This document shows positions 21,694-33,210 of a stretch of 64,000 nucleotides of DNA, in pieces. A program made the translations under genes and the position numbers. A model generated the notes under the pieces. That model saw only the letters and a list, made by a program, of their open reading frames with translations, was not told the origin of the DNA and did no database searches. Position 1 is the first letter of the stretch; every line of letters begins with the position of its first letter. This stretch comes from Opisthorchis felineus (taxonomy: Eukaryota > Platyhelminthes > Trematoda > Opisthorchiida > Opisthorchiidae): assembly GCA_004794785.1 (NCBI GenBank), contig SJOL01004239.1, positions 9,824-73,823 on the forward strand. The letters are read 5' to 3'.

Positions 21694-22389
21694 ATGCTAC
21701 TTTATGGCAACACTAGGACGTTTAGCTAGCTACACGCACGGGATCATTATGCGGTAAAAATTGTTTGTTTCAACATTTCCACCTCACTTTGCCCCCCCCT
21801 CCCCCCGCAGGTTCTCCCTCAGCTTCTGTCCCCTCACCAATTCACAGGTGTTGTTAACTTACTTGGTTAACTTCGATTACCTAATCCTATCCTACTGATT
21901 CGCGGGGGTGTTGTGGTCAAATTTGTTTTTTTTTCCTGTAAACGCTCTCCACATTTCAATCAATCGCCCTATTAGCGAAATTTCTAAGGTAAATCAATAC
22001 ATCCTATTTAACTTTGTGACAACCAGCTTAACTTTCTACGTGGTCTGATTACTTTTTTTACATGATATTGCATGGATTACAGAAGCACAACGCACCTTCT
22101 TGTTTCAGATGCACGAATTACACTCAGTAGCCTCTTTCTCGAGCTGGTTATGCTTGACGATGCCGTTCAAATTCAGCTATCGTGCACCAGACTCAGAAAC
22201 AGTTCACTGCCGGAAACTTATTACTGCGTTTCCTAGTTGCCAACCAAACTCAGACTAATTGCTCAAGACTTTAACACATCAAATGTGGTTTGTGAATGTT
22301 ACGATCTACAAATGGTGTTTTATCAGAGTTCGCCTACTCACTACTGCTAAACGGCTAGACGCCACTGGAGTTGTTCGCAACATGTATCA
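21694..22389. other. Unassigned stretch
   Basis: Contains a C-rich low-complexity run near 21793-21808 and T-rich runs near 21930. No gene or repeat was recognised. Confidence 0.4.
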
Positions 22390-22700
22390 ACCCATTGTCC
22401 TGTCGCGAAGAGACCGGACCTTATCCTGGAGCAACGGTTCGTTTACCTCATTAACCCACTGCACTATTGTGGAAGATGCATATGCAAGATCCACAGAGTC
22501 CCTCTTACTAGCTTGGTCAATGACTGGGGTCTGATAAACACTCTCCGAGTCTTCCAAGTCAGGTGTTGGAAAAGCTGGCATTGTGTTCCTTCAAATTTGG
22601 ACTACTCTAGAAGGCTTAGAGTTGCCTTGCGGTCAGACTTTTGAGCTATTGGCTGTGACTGAGGGCCCTTATCATCCCACTGTCAAGCCAGTGTCTCAGC
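22390..22700 (-). repeat. S2 repeat, copy
   Basis: Same orientation and block order as 16297-16645: CGAAGAGACCGGACCTTATC near 22405, AGCTTGGTCAATGACTGGG near 22510, and TTGCCTTGCGGTCAGACTTT near 22624. Confidence 0.5.
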
Positions 22701-23357
22701 CGAAACACATTCCTGAAGTACGCGAATAGAAGTATCTTCTCATCACACTGACCTTCTCACAGTACCGTTAGGCGGGTCGTCATATTCACTGCACATAACA
22801 AGGCAGACGACTGAGAATGCGCTGCTGTTGACGTCCATCATTGTCCATCGGTATCTTTTGACTACCCACTCGCCCCGCCAGATAATCAAGCTTCTGTGGA
22901 TTCCAGCTGTAAGCGCCGAAGGATGCGACCAATCTTACACCACCGGCCAAAACTACTGTTCCGTATCCGCTATTGAGCCTCGTCCTCCCGGTTTTTTTGG
23001 AACCATTAGCGTGTGAACTCATAGGCAGATCGTCCAACAAGCTGTCCGGATGCACAATCCATGACTTTCAATTCGAAGTCTGGAAATCACACCAGGCCAT
23101 CCTAGGACAATTTTGAAGAGCCATTGCGCAAACGGGACAAACGGTCAAGAAGCGCGTGATATCTTAGTGGAGACGGACGATCGTAAGAAGCCATATATCT
23201 CGAGTGAGCGGGTCAAACAGTCTCAGCGATCAAAACTGGATCGGTGCGAATGTTTGATCGATATGTTTAAAGGTTACCGGCTAGCAGCGAAAAAGCCGGA
23301 CTGTGTTTAGACACGGTGGGTGATGTTGTGCTGCATTGCATACTGCTCGGCAAGTAT
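22701..23357. other. Unassigned stretch
   Basis: The open frames on both strands lack motifs and splice pairs. No repeat was recognised. Confidence 0.35.
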
Positions 23358-23480
23358 GGAGCGAGATAGCTCATAGGTTAGAGCGCGAATTTACTGACCG
23401 GAAGGTTCGTGGTTCGAACCCGATTTCTGCATCTTTACTTCCCCTGTCTAGGCTTGGGCGACTGCAGTAACGGTATTTTC
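23358..23480 (+). repeat. tRNA-derived SINE, 5' half (copy d)
   Basis: Head with A box TAGCTCATAGG near 23369 and B box GGTTCGAACCC near 23411-23421, then CCCCTGTCTAGGCTTGGGCG. After about 23465 it departs from the family. The matching 3' half lies at 23858-23945 in the same orientation. Confidence 0.7.
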
Positions 23481-23579
23481 CTCAGCTTAGCTCTCGGTCT
23501 GAACCTCCCAAGCTAGCGTTCACATCAAAACAACCACCAAAGGTGCACAAGGTACAGTAACGCCCAAAACGAAGTCAAG

Positions 23580-23800
23580 AACAATTGTACAGCGCTTCAT
23601 ATATATAGTGTAGGCGGCGACAACTTTCTGGAAATTCTGACGCCTTCTGGATGCGCCATTGGCAACCGGCATTCGGCCAATACTGGGTCATGATTGGCTG
23701 TTGGGTCCAGACTTTCGACCAATCAGATCTCCGTTTAATGCCGGACCGGCAAGCGTCCCGAACTTTTGGCCAATCTTGTGTGGGATAAGCTTATCGGCCG
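23580..23800. promoter_or_regulatory. Cluster of CCAAT/ATTGG motifs between two SINE halves
   Basis: Five CCAAT-type words in about 115 bases: CCATTGG near 23657, GGCCAAT near 23672, GATTGGCT near 23691, GACCAATC near 23718 and GGCCAATC near 23769. A TATATATAG run lies just upstream (23600-23610). Dense CCAAT boxes are common in LTR promoters and some gene promoters. Similar words recur at 26875-26910 in front of the Gypsy gag remnant. Confidence 0.35.
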
Positions 23801-23857
23801 TAGCAGCCCCTGAATGCGAGCGGTAAAGCGGGATCCGTGTGGAATTACGCCAAACAG

Positions 23858-23945
23858 CAACCTGGCAGTATCCTACCCTTCGTGCTTCCTTCGGGTGGCA
23901 TGGCAGCCAGGCACTGAAAGGATGCTACAGCTGAACGATCTAAAA
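23858..23945 (+). repeat. tRNA-derived SINE, 3' half (copy e)
   Basis: Carries only the second half of the family: CAACCTGGCAGTATCCTACC, GGGTGGCATGGCAGCCAGGC and the end GATGCTACAGCTGAACGATC. Confidence 0.7.
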
Positions 23946-24469
23946 AAGTTCTATGGAACTAAACTAACATCAGCTACCGATGCCGGGGTTCAGTTCATGA
24001 ATGCCGATCATTCAAGAACTCACACATTGATACCACGATTCCAGAACGACCACTCTCTTTCTTCGAAGCTGAATCTCTTCGGTTTCAGTGCATAATCTGG
24101 CTGGATGATCTGTCAGACGTCAGTTGGCAGATAGCCTGGGTGTGGATAGAGATGCTTTTTGGATCAAGATTGGTCAGGACATGGAAAAGGTTTGTGCAGC
24201 CGGGAATGCACGAAATCTATTCTAGCTAGTCGCCAAAAATAGCGGGATATAAGAGGCCTACTTATAGTGAATTAATTGAACGTAATGTTGAAAACCTACT
24301 ATATGATAAAACCAGCGTGTAGATCGCTGGGCTGAACAATTTTCAACGTTCCAATTGCCCACATGCTCCTCCATCTGTTTATTTCAACCGACCAGTTTAT
24401 TTTAAGCCATCGTCCGTGGGTTAAGACTCCCTATCATTTTCTGAAATACTTTTGTGCTTTTCCACCTGC
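23946..24469. other. Unassigned stretch
   Basis: No gene or repeat recognised. It may contain the diverged 5' part of the RTE-B copy that becomes readable at about 24470. Confidence 0.35.
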
Positions 24470-25150
24470 CCCGTCACACGACTTCCTACCAGCATTATTC
24501 GAAAGCCGTGGAGAAATTGTGTGTGTCAAGGGAAGAGTTTACACTGCTTTATGGATCAGAGATGTGGCCGCTACGCGCAGAGGACATACGAAAGATGTCA
24601 TTGTTTGACCATCGGTGTCTCCGAAGCATTGGTCAGGTCTGGTGGGAACATCGGATTAGTAATGCTAAGGTACGCCAGATGGTCTTAGGAAGAAGGAACT
24701 CTCCCACGACAGATGAATTACTCACGCTTCATAGGCTCTGCTGGTTGGGATATGTACTCCGCATGACAGAAGACAGTCTGCCTCGCAGAGCTCTTTTCGT
24801 CCAGCCCTGTGCTGAGTGGAAGCGACCGAGAGGTGGACAGTGTATGACCTGGCAAAGAAGTACGAAAACACTAACCAGTAAGCTTAGTCAGGTGGGCAAC
24901 TGCCGCCTCCCTGGATGGGGACCCCGGGACTCAAATGACATTGGCAGAAATGGCCCTATCGCGCAGTCAGTGGCGCTCGTGCATCAATGCGTAGCTACCC
25001 AATTTCCGAACAAACTGAACATGCCTTCGCCTCCAAGGCTTGGTTGTGTGTCCCACACTCCCGTTTTCCGGTGATCGAAACTGTAGCAGCTGGAACCAAT
25101 GTACCTATGGTACACGGTTTTTAGCTGATAAATTGGATCGAATTGAACTT
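24470..25150 (+). mobile_element. RTE-B retrotransposon, C-terminus and 3' UTR (long open frame)
   Basis: One frame stays open for 206 codons (24454-25074). It reads LYGSEMWPLRAEDIRKMSLF, DHRCLRSIGQVWWEHRISNA, LHRLCWLGYVLRM, LPRRALFVQPCAEWKRPRGG and [20 protein letters not shown]. This is the family-B C-terminal domain after the reverse transcriptase; its role is probably RNA/DNA binding but is not established. The 3' block with AACTGTAGCAGCTGGAACCA near 25078 matches the copy at 49490-50095. It is 5' truncated, and the expected GATGAT tail is not seen before the next remnant begins. Confidence 0.75.
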
Positions 25151-26270
25151 ATTTGGAAACGGGAATGAGTTCCGGAGGACTGCGGCCAGTCAGTCGTCAT
25201 AAGTTCATTCAAATAAATCCAAAACGACTGTCCCAACCATAGGGTTGTTAGCCTTAGACCTCTGGTAGCGAGGCTACTGGCATTCGAAATATCGAGACAC
25301 CGTACTTCTGCACCGTGGCACAAGTTCTAGTTCATCAGACAAGATTTCGACCAGATGGAGGGTTCATTCACAGCTTGAGCAGTACCACGCATAACGCTTT
25401 CCATCACCCACGATTTTCCTAGATTTAAATGATTCTACTATGTGAACTGGTGGACAGTTTAGATATCCCTGGCCAGAAGACGATGCTCTTAACGTTTGTG
25501 AACATTACTCGCACTGATTATTCCCATGCATTTTGTCGGGTTGTGCTATACAGCAAAACATCCAAAACCTTCTCCAGTGGGGCCCGTCAGGGTTGCCACG
25601 TGTCTCCATGTTTGTCATCACTCTTAAGTGGAGCATCGATTTAGGTGTGAAAATCACGTGTGGAGAAATATAAATAGAATTCCTCCATCTTGTCGTCTTC
25701 AAAAATGACGGGCTTGAATTTTTTTAGTCGCTTCACATATCCTCGCGACTGCAAAGGCCGCGATTATACTGTACCAGATGAAGTCAATGCGCACAATATC
25801 AAGGCAGCAGCAGTGTTCGCCAACCGGTATCAATTATTGCGACAGAAATGAATTTCCCTGACTCTAAATGTGTATACAAGAAATCTGCAAAAGCGGTCAT
25901 AGTTGAGAAACTCAGCTCTCTGATCGGAAGACCTTAAACGTGTGCAACCGTTTGATTATCAGTGTCTCCGTGGCGTGGAAATCCGTAACTGGCTGAAGTG
26001 TTTAATCAACGGAATCGTGCGGGAACTTGGTAACGAATCAGGAGTGCTAGAGTAGCAAACAAAACTCACCAGGTTAAGATGATGTGGGAAAGTATTAATC
26101 ATACCTAACTACCGTCTACCAAAGAATGCTACTTTCCGTTCTAAACAACTGGTGACGCATGGTTCTCAGCACATGCTGGAAACCGCACAGTACACGGCAC
26201 GTAACCGAAACCTGGTGGAGCGCATACTGTCATTCCCAGGCCTGATTGCCTGGCTAAAGTTTGTGTGTCA
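25120..26270 (+). mobile_element. Second RTE-B-like copy, reverse transcriptase to C-terminus (heavily decayed)
   Basis: Pieces in the right order across three frames: an RT start region (CPNHRVVSLRPLVARLLAFE near 25235), the palm region with ARQGCHVSP near 25590 (corresponding to GVRQGCPLSP), then LRSEDLKRVQPFDYQCLRG near 25925-25980 and LTRLRWCGKVLIIPNYRLPK near 26065-26125. Many stops and frameshifts. It lies directly behind another RTE-B 3' end in the same orientation. Confidence 0.55.
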
Positions 26271-26829
26271 TTGTGCGCTGAGTGTACTTTGAGTGGGGAG
26301 TGTGAAGGACGCTGGGTCAGTCTAGATGGTGGTGTTTTGCTCCGACATAATGATCCGGTGTGCTTATTCCAATATTGTTCAAGGGTACAGGTACCTTAGG
26401 AGTAATGGTTTTCCCTAAGGACTTTTTGGCTGCTCCACTCGTACGGAGGTTGAGCACCAGTTTCACTGACCTATTGATGTCAGCGATAATGACGATGACC
26501 ATTACCACTAACTATCTGGTTGCGACCATCGTAGGGCCAAGAGCACTTCATATTGCGTAACCTCAAACACACAAACTGTTCGCGAATGTCTCGCAATAGA
26601 ATCCGTGGATCGCGCGAACTTCCCACCTGAAACTGAGATATTCTACTATTACTCGTTGTTGTGACTTGCTGAACGGTCGTGCAACTCTGTATCGGCCCTT
26701 GGCTTCCTGCTCCGCCCACTGTGGGATATCAAAAGGCACGATAGCTTCAGACAGCTCTTTTTGGAGACAAAGGAACATTATTACAACTATATTTATAGGA
26801 CAATCATAGTATGTTCCACAAGGTCGTGC

Positions 26830-27330
26830 TAGAATCTCCGTGAGGGGGCGAGAAGCGTCGAGCTAAAGATGTTCGATCCAGATTGGCCCCGCATTCTGAC
26901 CAATCAGGGCATGCCTTCGTTTGGTCCGTGGCCCGCACGTGACACATCCGTCCAATTGATGTGATGTTCGGTTATTAGAGACGTCTGGCCTCCGGACACT
27001 CGTCCTCGTAGATCAAGTATGTGGCATGGACTGAATCAAAATCATGATAACCTGGGATAGCGCCAGATATCATGTCTCTGAATATTAAACGCAAAATAAA
27101 AAGACAATTTGGCATACAACTCTTCTTGTTGGGCGGAATTCTACACCAAAACCGGATTACTGTTCGCAATTAAGCGCTGCAACGACCAATAAGCCAGACT
27201 CGCACGTGATTGATCAGTACCAAAACGGTTGCCAATGCCGCATCCAGAATGTGTTCGCTACATATATTTTGAGTGTGATGCACCGTGCATTGGTTTTTCA
27301 CTCGTTTTGAGCGTCTAATCCACTCTGCGT
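26830..27330 (+). repeat. Possible 5' LTR region of the Gypsy element
   Basis: It has CCAAT-type words (GATTGGCC near 26880, GACCAATC near 26899, GTCCAATTG near 26950, GACCAATAAG near 27184) and a TATA-like ACATATATTTTG near 27259. It lies directly upstream of the gag remnant. No second LTR copy was found downstream of 31.2 kb by eye, and no primer binding site was recognised, so the boundaries are guesses. Confidence 0.25.
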
Positions 27331-27559
27331 ACTGTTGTTAGATATTTTACTGAAAACTTTAGCTTGGGGAATCAGACCGAGAACTGAGCTGAGGTATAAT
27401 CCTTTGTCTGTTGAAATCAATCAACCCGAAAAATTGCTGACAACGTTTGAAGGAAAACATCTGGAGTACATGGATCTACTGACTCAGAGACTGTGTCCAG
27501 ACACCAGAAGCCGGAACAGGTAAATTTTCTGTTTCTTCAGCTGATGCAGCTGCGGCCCC

Positions 27560-28165
27560 AATCACGGAGTCCATATTCGAGCCCCTCTGTGCTTACACTT
27601 TTGACTACTGGTTCAAGCGGTACGAAGCTCGGTAACGGATGGAGAGCCACACTATTTCTACAGAAACCCGGTGCGTCGGAGAGCATCGAATGTGTACAAA
27701 CTTCGTTCTTACGGGGCTGTCTGATGGCCCTAGGTTTGATGAAGAGGTAAAAGTGCTGTCTCAGGCAATCGATGATTAAATATCATATCAAGCTGGTCAA
27801 GAAAGAAGATGACGACTTCACCATGTTTCTGAATCGGGACTGTGAGCGTTTCAAGCTCAGCTCAATGATGGATAACCTGTTCAAGTGCCACATTCTTGTG
27901 TCCGGTCTCCAGACATCAGAAGATGCAGACGCAAGAACACGGTTGCTGTATAGGATTGAACAAGATACTGATATGACGTTGGACAGCCTCACCACCGAAT
28001 GTCCACGATTTATCAACCTGAAACACGACATGGCCATGATTGGTCAGTCACCCGCTAATTTCAGCAGTTATGTGCATGCAATCACTTTCATCGTCCCAAG
28101 GGAGTCCGAGAACAGGCCCGGTGAGTGGCGTTTCGCTCGTAATTTGCCAGTTAAGGTGTGATGAA
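27560..28165 (+). pseudogene. Gypsy gag (capsid) remnant
   Basis: The readable frame (27772-28161) gives KLVKKEDDDFTMFLNRDCER, FKLSSMMDNLFKCHILVSGL, ARTRLLYRIEQDTDMTLDSL and CPRFINLKHDMAMIGQS. This is the retrotransposon gag domain pattern of Ty3/Gypsy elements in worms: a charged start, FKCLIFVSGL, then RLLSRIEQD and C-x-RLINLKHDTAMI. Upstream, in another frame, TFDYWFKRYEARS near 27600 fits the gag N-terminal region. A CCHC zinc knuckle could not be found downstream. Confidence 0.75.
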
Positions 28166-28269
28166 TGTGCCATGTGCAGTCATTGTCGTCATAAAGAAGA
28201 TTTACGTCGATCTCAAGCCGCGGCCGTCATCACATCACCGTGCAGCTCATAGATCGCGGACCAACTAGG

Positions 28270-28385
28270 TGGCGGCGACATTTGAATGTGACTTCGCTTG
28301 CCGAGGAAAGTTTGTGACAGTGTGTATCAACAACACCCCAGTTGATTTTCAGCACCACAGGGGTTCCGACACATGCTACTCACTT
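28270..28385 (+). pseudogene. Gypsy aspartic protease remnant, active site lost
   Basis: A frame reads KFVTVCINNTPVDFQHHRGS and then DTC. The family pattern here is K-(F/Y)-x-T-V-x-(V/I)-N-G-x-P-V-x-(F/L)-Q-L-D-T-G-S-D. The catalytic Asp-Thr-Gly is replaced by HHRG, so the protease would be inactive. Confidence 0.45.
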
Positions 28386-28968
28386 AAATAACATGGAAAC
28401 GAATTGGAGGTAAGCTGAAATTGACTAGCGAGGTCGATTTCCCCATAAACTTCAATTTCTCAACGGCCCAAGTCGCACGTTACCTGACTTCATGCCCCAA
28501 GCTTGATCTTGGATTGAATCAAGGAGCTGGAAAGGCTTAATAATGCCATTTGAAATGTCAGGAGCGCAGCACCTTGAGGTGACCATGCACAAACCTAGGT
28601 TTCAAAACGTTCGCTAGGGGACCGCCTGCAGCGCTATGCACCCGTATTCGTTGACGGATCTGGACAGAGAAAGCTAGGCTGTGCCTGCCTTCCAATGTCT
28701 GACCAATTTACAGACAGAAATATCCAGTACCCTATGCAGTCTTACCAGTGTTGACCAGGAACCCGAGCGACTGCAGAAGGTTGGTGTTCTCCAAACGACC
28801 AACCAATAATCTATCTTCCAGACGACTTGTTCGGAAAACTGAATAAGGGCAATGTGTCGAAATATTGTGCCAGATTTAGTGCAGTTGATTAACAGGTGGA
28901 CGCATGCACACCAGCCATTACGATAGAGGACAAAAGGAATTACAATCAATCTCGAATAGATCAGACCA

Positions 28969-29341
28969 GCCCCCCGCCTTCGAATACACACTCAGCGACA
29001 AAACCAAAAAAATGAATGAGACGCAATAATTCTATCTTTTCATTACGTTGACTAAACAGTTGTTTATGATGATCGTTTACATAAGCGCGGACAAAATAAA
29101 ATAAAAAATAGAAAAGTTGTGGAGTTATCCAACAGATACACCCGGGGGAAATAAGTAAGAGATGATCGGTCAAAGAATGAATGGTCTGGCTGACGAGAAG
29201 GTTGCATACATTGGGATGGAGAAGGGCAATTCTTCATCTCCGGTGGTTTGGCAGGTGAATGGTAAATGCGAATGATTACGTTTTCAACTAATAAACCGCA
29301 TGTTTTGATTGACAAACCGGTAGCGAAAAAAAATTGCACGC
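28969..29341. repeat. Duplicated segment, copy 1 (beside the assembly gap)
   Basis: 373 bases identical to 33382-33754 except for two substitutions (28989 versus 33402, 29183 versus 33596), without indels. It starts at the poly(C) run near 28970 and stops where the run of N begins. In the second copy the next bases are a (TG)n microsatellite. It interrupts the Gypsy reverse transcriptase at the position of the FG-x-(K/R)-SAP motif. Confidence 0.85.
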
Positions 29342-29515
29342 NNNNNNNNNNNNNNNNNNNNNNNNNNNNNNNNNNNNNNNNNNNNNNNNNNNNNNNNNNN
29401 NNNNNNNNNNNNNNNNNNNNNNNNNNNNNNNNNNNNNNNNNNNNNNNNNNNNNNNNNNNNNNNNNNNNNNNNNNNNNNNNNNNNNNNNNNNNNNNNNNNN
29501 NNNNNNNNNNNNNNN
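29342..29515. other. Assembly gap (174 N)
   Basis: Bases are unknown. The Gypsy RT resumes just after it at LIVIDLYPNES (29518 on), so the catalytic YLDD/YVDD box should lie inside the gap if the element is otherwise continuous. Confidence 0.98.
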
Positions 29516-29517
29516 AT

Positions 29518-30420
29518 CTCATCGTCATTGATTTATACCCCAACGAATCGTAGCAGCGCCTTGATTAAGTATCCGGTCGCACTCAAGAATATGGCTTCAG
29601 CGTGCGCCAAGAAAAATGCACCCTGTTCATGCGACCGACAAAGTATCTCGTGTTCATTAATGACGAACACAACCCCCACCAGATCTGGAAATCAATGACG
29701 CCCTCAGACGCGATAACTCTCAGACCGTTCCTCGGTTTCGTCAGACACTGCAGCCTGTTCCTATCAGCAGTGCAACGCCTCCGAAGCCCAGTGAACAAGT
29801 GGACATGAGAAGAATTCCAAAGCGACTTCGACTATGCCGAACCCGTTCTGAGTTCCAACTTGATTCATACCCCCTAGGATTAGTTACTGGAAATTGTTGT
29901 GCCATCGGATACTTCGGACTGCCATTGGGCAGTTATCCTGTATGCTTTTCCTGACAGAAGCGAGAAGGTCGTTGCAAATGTGGCCAGAGCTGCGGACAGT
30001 TGCAGTAGGTAGAAAAGGAAGCTTTGGTGATGGTGTTTGTTGTCAAAAAACCTCATTGGCGGACAGTTGATCCCACTGGGTGATCACAAACAGCTCTTTG
30101 CTGGTTTTGGCTCAGAGAATGACATCCCACCTATGGTCGGAGGCACGTCGCAACCTCCCAGTAATTGCTGACATGGTCCGCTAGGCTGCCAACCAAGACT
30201 TTGTGCTGCAGCGAGGCTTCAGGTACGCCCGTAGTCAATGGCCGTGTACCTGCCCATAAGAACGGCGTGACGCACTATCGCTGACCGATGGATACCTTTG
30301 GTTTCCGAAACGAGTTGTCATTCCATAGGAGCTGCAGACAATCGTACTGAAGCGGTTCCACAAATGGCAACTGGGAACCGACAGATTGGAGGCCGTTGCT
30401 CGGAGTTACATCTGCTGATC
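29518..30420 (+). pseudogene. Gypsy pol remnant: RT end, RNase H, start of integrase
   Basis: In frame pieces: LIVIDLYPNES (directly after the RT catalytic box), EYGFSVRQEKCTLF and the RPTKYL word, LRPFLGFVRHCSLFLSAVQR (RT thumb), VILYAFPDRSEKVVANVARA (RNase H), EKEALVMVF in another frame, LGDHKQLFAGFGSENDIPPM (RNase H DHKPLL region) and a SLTDGYLWF-like piece near 30278 (integrase zinc region). At least six frameshifts or stops are present. Confidence 0.72.
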
Positions 30421-31215
30421 CCTGATGGACTCCAGGATTGAACAGGTCCCCAAATGTTGCTTACAGTGTTGGGAAGCAGCTGAGTCATCCTTGAAAACTC
30501 ACCTCTGATCGTGGAGGCAAACAACGGAATCCTGCTCTCGCTTTCCCCTCGACTACAAAAGTCCAGTCGCTGATCAGCGCCCTTTGTTTGTAGTCTATGC
30601 TTACAAAAACGTTGCTGGGGATCCCTCCTGCCACAACAATCCTGGGACTCAGACGACAATTCAGTCGCTTTGGAACTTCATGGTATCCGACAATGGCAGT
30701 TAGTTGACCTCACCGTAGGGTGCTTTCTGGAGTGTGGTGCCACCCATGTCAGCTCATAGCCTTTTCACCCACCATCGAATGGCCAGGCGTAACGATTTGT
30801 TGCCACCCTAAAGCGTGCACCGAAAGGAATGCACCAACAGAGGAGACTGTGAATTATCTGGCTGACCTGTCGAGCGACGCCGAACTAATTCGCCTGATGG
30901 AGTATCACCAGCAGAGGCACTGCTTCGATGGAAGCTTCGAACACCGCATGACACTATCCTGCCAGAGGAAAAGCAACTGGGTCATTGCAACACGCGGAGG
31001 AAGGGGAAATTCAACCGGGATCGCTGCGCGACCGCACAATCCTTTAGCGAAGGCCAGAGAGTACTGGTCCTCGGATGACGTCCTAAATAGATATCAGGAC
31101 CCACATTTGTCAGCACGGCAAAGTGCTGTACGAGATTCGAATTGGCCCAGCCAGGTGTATCCTTGTCTATCTGTGATTGGCTCAACGGCGTGTTAGGCTC
31201 TCGCAAATCGGTCAT

Positions 31216-32904
31216 TTCGTTCAGTCCGTTGAACTAACGGTACGGGTTCCAGTTATCATGTGATGCTGTAATAAGTGTTGGATGATTACAAACGGAATAT
31301 GACTGATCGGAAGTTTTACTGAACAATTTTCATCCATTTGTGTGGGGTCTTAACTCTTCCAGTGCAACCCGTAAGTTACCGAGAGCCCTACATTACCAGA
31401 TAACTAGTGAGTCAAACATAAAACTATCCCTTTAAGCTGCATTTGAGGTTCAAACCTGTCCAGAAAGTACTCCAAGTTTCCCTGTTTTCGGAACAAACTA
31501 ATACGCGGCTAGATTTGCAGTGTTCACGAAACCGTCGGTTGAGCAAAAGATCATACCTTAGAGTACGAGTGGAAGATCAGTGAGTACGTGTGACCAGGAC
31601 GGAGCAAATGACTTAGTGGCACTTCGCGGTAGCCGAAGTTGTGTTTAGACACATGGCAAATTTATGCCAATCGAATTTCATTTGGGTGAATCAGACGGGA
31701 TAATCGTGGTCGAATTCGAAGTCACGACGCTTGAAGCATTATTTTCTCTACTTTACCTAAACAAGCGCTCTTGTTCCTTGTTCTTTACAATTCAGCCCCA
31801 CCTACTCATAATGGTATCCGAAGTCTGCGTGTGCGTTACCCTGTTTATCCGAAATTCAGCGCAAGTGGCCTGCCTCACAGCCATCTGGTCATGAATGCAT
31901 GACGAAATGGTCCCACCCACTCAACGCTTTAGCACATGAATGACTACGAACTCTCCACAATTTAAAAATGCACGCGGCCATCCAGAATATACGTCCATAT
32001 TCGATACACGAGCAAACACATGATCTACCATCCTTCTCTGCTCACCAAATCTGACTGTTCCTGTTGTACTCTGTGTGAGTGCACTGTTGCAAGACTTAAT
32101 CGTGTTATTTCCCTCACTACTTATCATCTATCAGTGTACAACTTCGCACACCTGTTCCTCACATTCTGTCGAGAAATATGTTTGGCGGGCACCAATAGTT
32201 AGACCACTGGACGCCTGCGCAGACTTGCACTACGCACTTCCTCTGCACAATTCCACAAAATGTCGAGGGGTGTACCATTTGTTCTCGATGACTGCGGGGT
32301 CTTTACAATTCGCGTTCACATCACTCTCAGTTGAACAGTCGTCCTCCTATCCTGAGCGCAATTATTCTGGTGAGTCCACACCAAAAGAAAGCAATAGACT
32401 CCTGTTTCACTCTCAACAGCCGGTACGGCCAGGATAGGCACTGCTGATGAGTTCTAACGGGAGCGACACTCAAGTTCAGCGCTTCCCCTTTTCAGTACCG
32501 ATTTATCAAAGCAATTGCACCTGAACTATACAACGTATCCGTTTAGTCTTGAATGCGGACATGGATTGGGAACGACAAGCGGCTTTCCGGTCATCCAGCA
32601 AATGGATAAAGCGCTAATCTGTAGGTGTTACGCTAATCAAGTGACAGCAACCATAACGACTTATCATCTTTTCTGGTAATTTGGTCATTATGACTTACGT
32701 CGCTAACAACACGTGCCTCGAAAGATGCAGCGCAATAAAGTTCATATTACCGCATAACACTGGAACATTTTTTGACCCGCCGAAGCTCGCTACGAGGAAA
32801 CTGTTCCAGATCTCTTATTGTCTGTTTCATTCCCCGAAAAAGCGCCTGGATGACCTTGTCGAATTTTCCCGATAAATCACTGCGTTTGAAAGTGCATTGT
32901 TTTC
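31216..32904. other. Unassigned stretch
   Basis: Presumed 3' flank of the Gypsy element. I could not identify a 3' LTR or polypurine tract. The 120-codon frame at 32075-32437 has no motif or splice pair. Confidence 0.35.
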
Positions 32905-33210
32905 ATAAAATACTCACAGGGTTGCTGAAAACTCCTCGACAGCCCACGACCGGTTTAGTTCTGCTTGCGGTTCATCAGATAGGCGCAGTCCCCGAGTTTC
33001 CGACAACCTTATGTTCCAGTTGAACCCCAATTGGACAGATTTCGACAAATACTCTCATTTGCATATCAATTTGGTTTTCACAGGAAGCTCAGCCGAATCT
33101 CTCTCGGCAACTCTGTGACTAGTTTCCGTTATGAAAGTATACTGCGATATCTCGAATATCGTACCAACTGAAACATGAAGCAGCCTTTGTGCAATGTCCT
33201 CTTTACGTCA
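32905..33210 (-). repeat. Foldback repeat (F), reverse orientation
   Basis: On the + strand it begins GGTTGCTGAAAACTCCTCGA and CAGCCCACGACCGGTTTAGT (the F end, inverted), passes through CACAGGAAGCTCAGCCGAAT and ends with GATATCTCGAATATCGTACC and AACTGAAACATGA, the inverse of the GTACGATATTCGAGA module. Confidence 0.6.

Larger units (their letters stand above)
27331..31215 (+). mobile_element. Ty3/Gypsy LTR retrotransposon, gag-pol (decayed, interrupted)
   Basis: Domains can be followed in order across shifting frames: gag at 27560-28165, protease remnant near 28300-28380, RT start near 28745-28965, RT end from 29518, RNase H near 29930-30170, the zinc-binding region of integrase near 30270-30420, and a chromodomain-like or C-terminal remnant near 31000-31190. 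Host-gene-like splicing is absent. Numerous stops and frameshifts mean no active product. A foreign segment and an assembly gap (28969-29515) split the RT. Confidence 0.75.

Noticed and set aside
29064..29553. ORFs running through the N block
   Set aside because: They are artefacts of translating unknown bases, and their non-N parts are repeated at 33203-33806 without any motif.
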